A stretch of DNA of 14,900 nucleotides from a candidate division CSSED10-310 bacterium (lineage in GTDB: Bacteria; CSSED10-310; JAFGJC01): the NCBI GenBank assembly GCA_016929305.1, contig JAFGJC010000167.1, positions 1 through 14,900 of the forward strand. Reading direction: 5' to 3'. This document shows, one piece after another, positions 13,868 through 14,900 of this stretch. The notes under the pieces were generated by a model, which worked only from the letters and a program-made list of their open reading frames with translations, did not search any database and was not told the DNA's origin. Position numbers and translations under genes: made by a program. Every line of letters starts with the position of its first letter. Position 1 is the stretch's first letter.

Positions 13868-14900
13868 AACGATCAGATGTCAACCATTTCATTCTGGGAA
13901 TCCTGATGGTAACAAGTCTAACATCGACAGTCATTCCTGGCGTTGACGGTGCAGGAACTGAGTTATTGGATGTTTATAATTTCAAACCTCAAAATTCGGA
14001 AAAGATAGCTGACGATATCCATAATGAATCTCAGGTGACAATCACAGGTGGCCTGTCACTTGAAGATGCCGTCCGTCTGGCTTTGCGGTTCAATCGATCT
14101 CTGCAGTCCATGATTGAGGAAAAAGCCATTGCACGCGGTCAGATCGTGGAGGCTTATGGATATGTTACACCGGTTATCCAGTTGGACGGCTCTTATACGC
14201 GGTTGGATGAGGTGTCTAGTTTTCAACTGGAAGATGGCGTTGTAAATCTGGGATATTTGGATAATTATTCCGCAACATTTCAGGTGGTTCAACCTGTCTT
14301 TCACGGCGGTGCACTCAGCGCTGGTATACGAGCGGCAAAGTTGTACCGGACATTGACTGATCGTTCGATAGGCACGATGGTTCAGGAAATCGTATTCCAG
14401 ACAGTGAAAGCGTACTATGATGTGGTTTTAGCTGAAAAACAACTCGATGTCGAAACCATGCACGTAGAATTGGCGGAAAAGCATCTTCAGGATGTTCTTA
14501 CGAAGCAGAAATACGGTGTTGCTTCAACCTTTAATGTTTTGCGTGCGGAGGTGGAACTGTCAAATGCAAGAGCTCTGTTATTGAGTTATCAGAACAGTTT
14601 GCATCAGGCGCGACATAATTTATTTAAGACGGTGGGAGTATCTCAAAGAAGTGAAGTCGCTCTCACGGATACTTTGGCGCATCGACCTTTGGTCATATCC
14701 GAACAGGCGGCTCTGACAAAGGCCATGGGAAACAGACCGGATTTAAACAGTGCTGCTTTGACCGTTGAGCTTCAAAAGGAGGCATGGACAGCTTCAAAGA
14801 GTGCGTATTGGCCGCAAGTCGATGCATTTTACCGGTACACTCTTGCCAAACCGGACCCGAAGATTTCGACGATTAACGATTGGGGTGAAACCTGGCAGGC
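13864..14900 (+). CDS. TolC-family outer-membrane efflux protein, 3' end outside window
   Basis: The gene opens with ATG overlapping the tetR stop and stays open to the window end, giving about 345 residues of an expected 430-500. A hydrophobic signal stretch (about 10-30) is followed by the first TolC/OEP repeat: LSLEDAVRLALRFNRSLQ, a strand segment with IQLDGSYTRLD, VVQPVFHGGAL, then long heptad-like helices (AYYDVVLAEKQLDVE, LRAEVELSNARALLLSYQ). The second repeat begins at RPDLNSAALTVELQKEAW and breaks off at DWGETWQ. TolC proteins are trimeric outer-membrane channels serving tripartite (RND, ABC or MFS) pumps or type I secretion. The adjacent TetR suggests drug or toxic-compound efflux. 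A periplasmic adaptor and inner-membrane pump are expected just downstream. Confidence 0.93.
   Translation, partial: MKRSDVNHFILGILMVTSLTSTVIPGVDGAGTELLDVYNFKPQNSEKIADDIHNESQVTITGGLSLEDAVRLALRFNRSLQSMIEEKAIARGQIVEAYGYVTPVIQLDGSYTRLDEVSSFQLEDGVVNLGYLDNYSATFQVVQPVFHGGALSAGIRAAKLYRTLTDRSIGTMVQEIVFQTVKAYYDVVLAEKQLDVETMHVELAEKHLQDVLTKQKYGVASTFNVLRAEVELSNARALLLSYQNSLHQARHNLFKTVGVSQRSEVALTDTLAHRPLVISEQAALTKAMGNRPDLNSAALTVELQKEAWTASKSAYWPQVDAFYRYTLAKPDPKISTINDWGETWQ

Noticed and set aside
1..14900. Mobile elements, CRISPR arrays, tRNA/rRNA genes, riboswitches
   Set aside because: I looked for transposase or integrase motifs, spaced direct repeats, cloverleaf-like segments and long structured leaders and found none I could support.

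Overview
The window reads as a chromosomal segment of a diderm (Gram-negative-type) bacterium. It encodes a TolC-family outer-membrane efflux protein, a lipoprotein and several Sec-exported enzymes. Base composition is mid-range by eye. Proteins with Pro/Thr-rich linkers and large multidomain secreted architectures suggest an uncultured environmental lineage, but I cannot assign a phylum from sequence alone. I saw no rRNA, tRNA, CRISPR array, insertion sequence, phage gene or integrase. There is no gene-free stretch longer than about 210 bases.

Layout. Bases 1-2286 (+) hold the 3' part of a secreted subtilisin-like (S8) protease with a long accessory region. A perfect 14-bp hairpin (2312-2342) separates it from 2396-5422 (+), a large GT-C membrane glycosyltransferase (GT39/ArnT-like) with an N-terminal lectin-like beta-sandwich and a C-terminal PA14 domain. 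Converging on it is a thermonuclease-like lipoprotein (5416-5898, -). Divergent from the nuclease is a D-2-hydroxyacid dehydrogenase-type enzyme (6029-7012, +). It converges on a two-gene minus-strand unit: a half-size EamA transporter (8537-8977) translationally coupled to a secreted alpha/beta hydrolase (7017-8537). Next come a small secreted CarboxypepD_reg-type protein (9145-9525, -), an Eis-like GNAT acetyltransferase (9624-10814, +), a secreted transglutaminase-like protein (10856-13036, -), and a TetR regulator (13247-13867, +) overlapping a TolC-family gene (13864 to beyond the window end).

Main observation. The protease, the hydrolase and the transglutaminase-like protein have unrelated catalytic domains. 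All three end in the same module of about 115-120 residues, with a central L-D-V-[YF]-G...[YF]-F-W-P core, a later F/L-x-W-P, and a C-terminal aromatic-Gly end (FGW in two copies, EWGYY in the protease). I cannot name a family for it. It behaves like a shared secretion, anchoring or binding tag on extracytoplasmic enzymes, and it is the best candidate here for something undescribed. Second in interest is the tetR promoter, where TGAC/GTCA half-sites recur at exact 10-bp steps over the start of transcription. That fits an autoregulated TetR-TolC efflux operon.

How the genes work together. Frequent strand switching and separate promoters argue against one pathway. The common theme is the cell surface: exported hydrolases, a membrane glycosyltransferase, a surface nuclease and an efflux channel.
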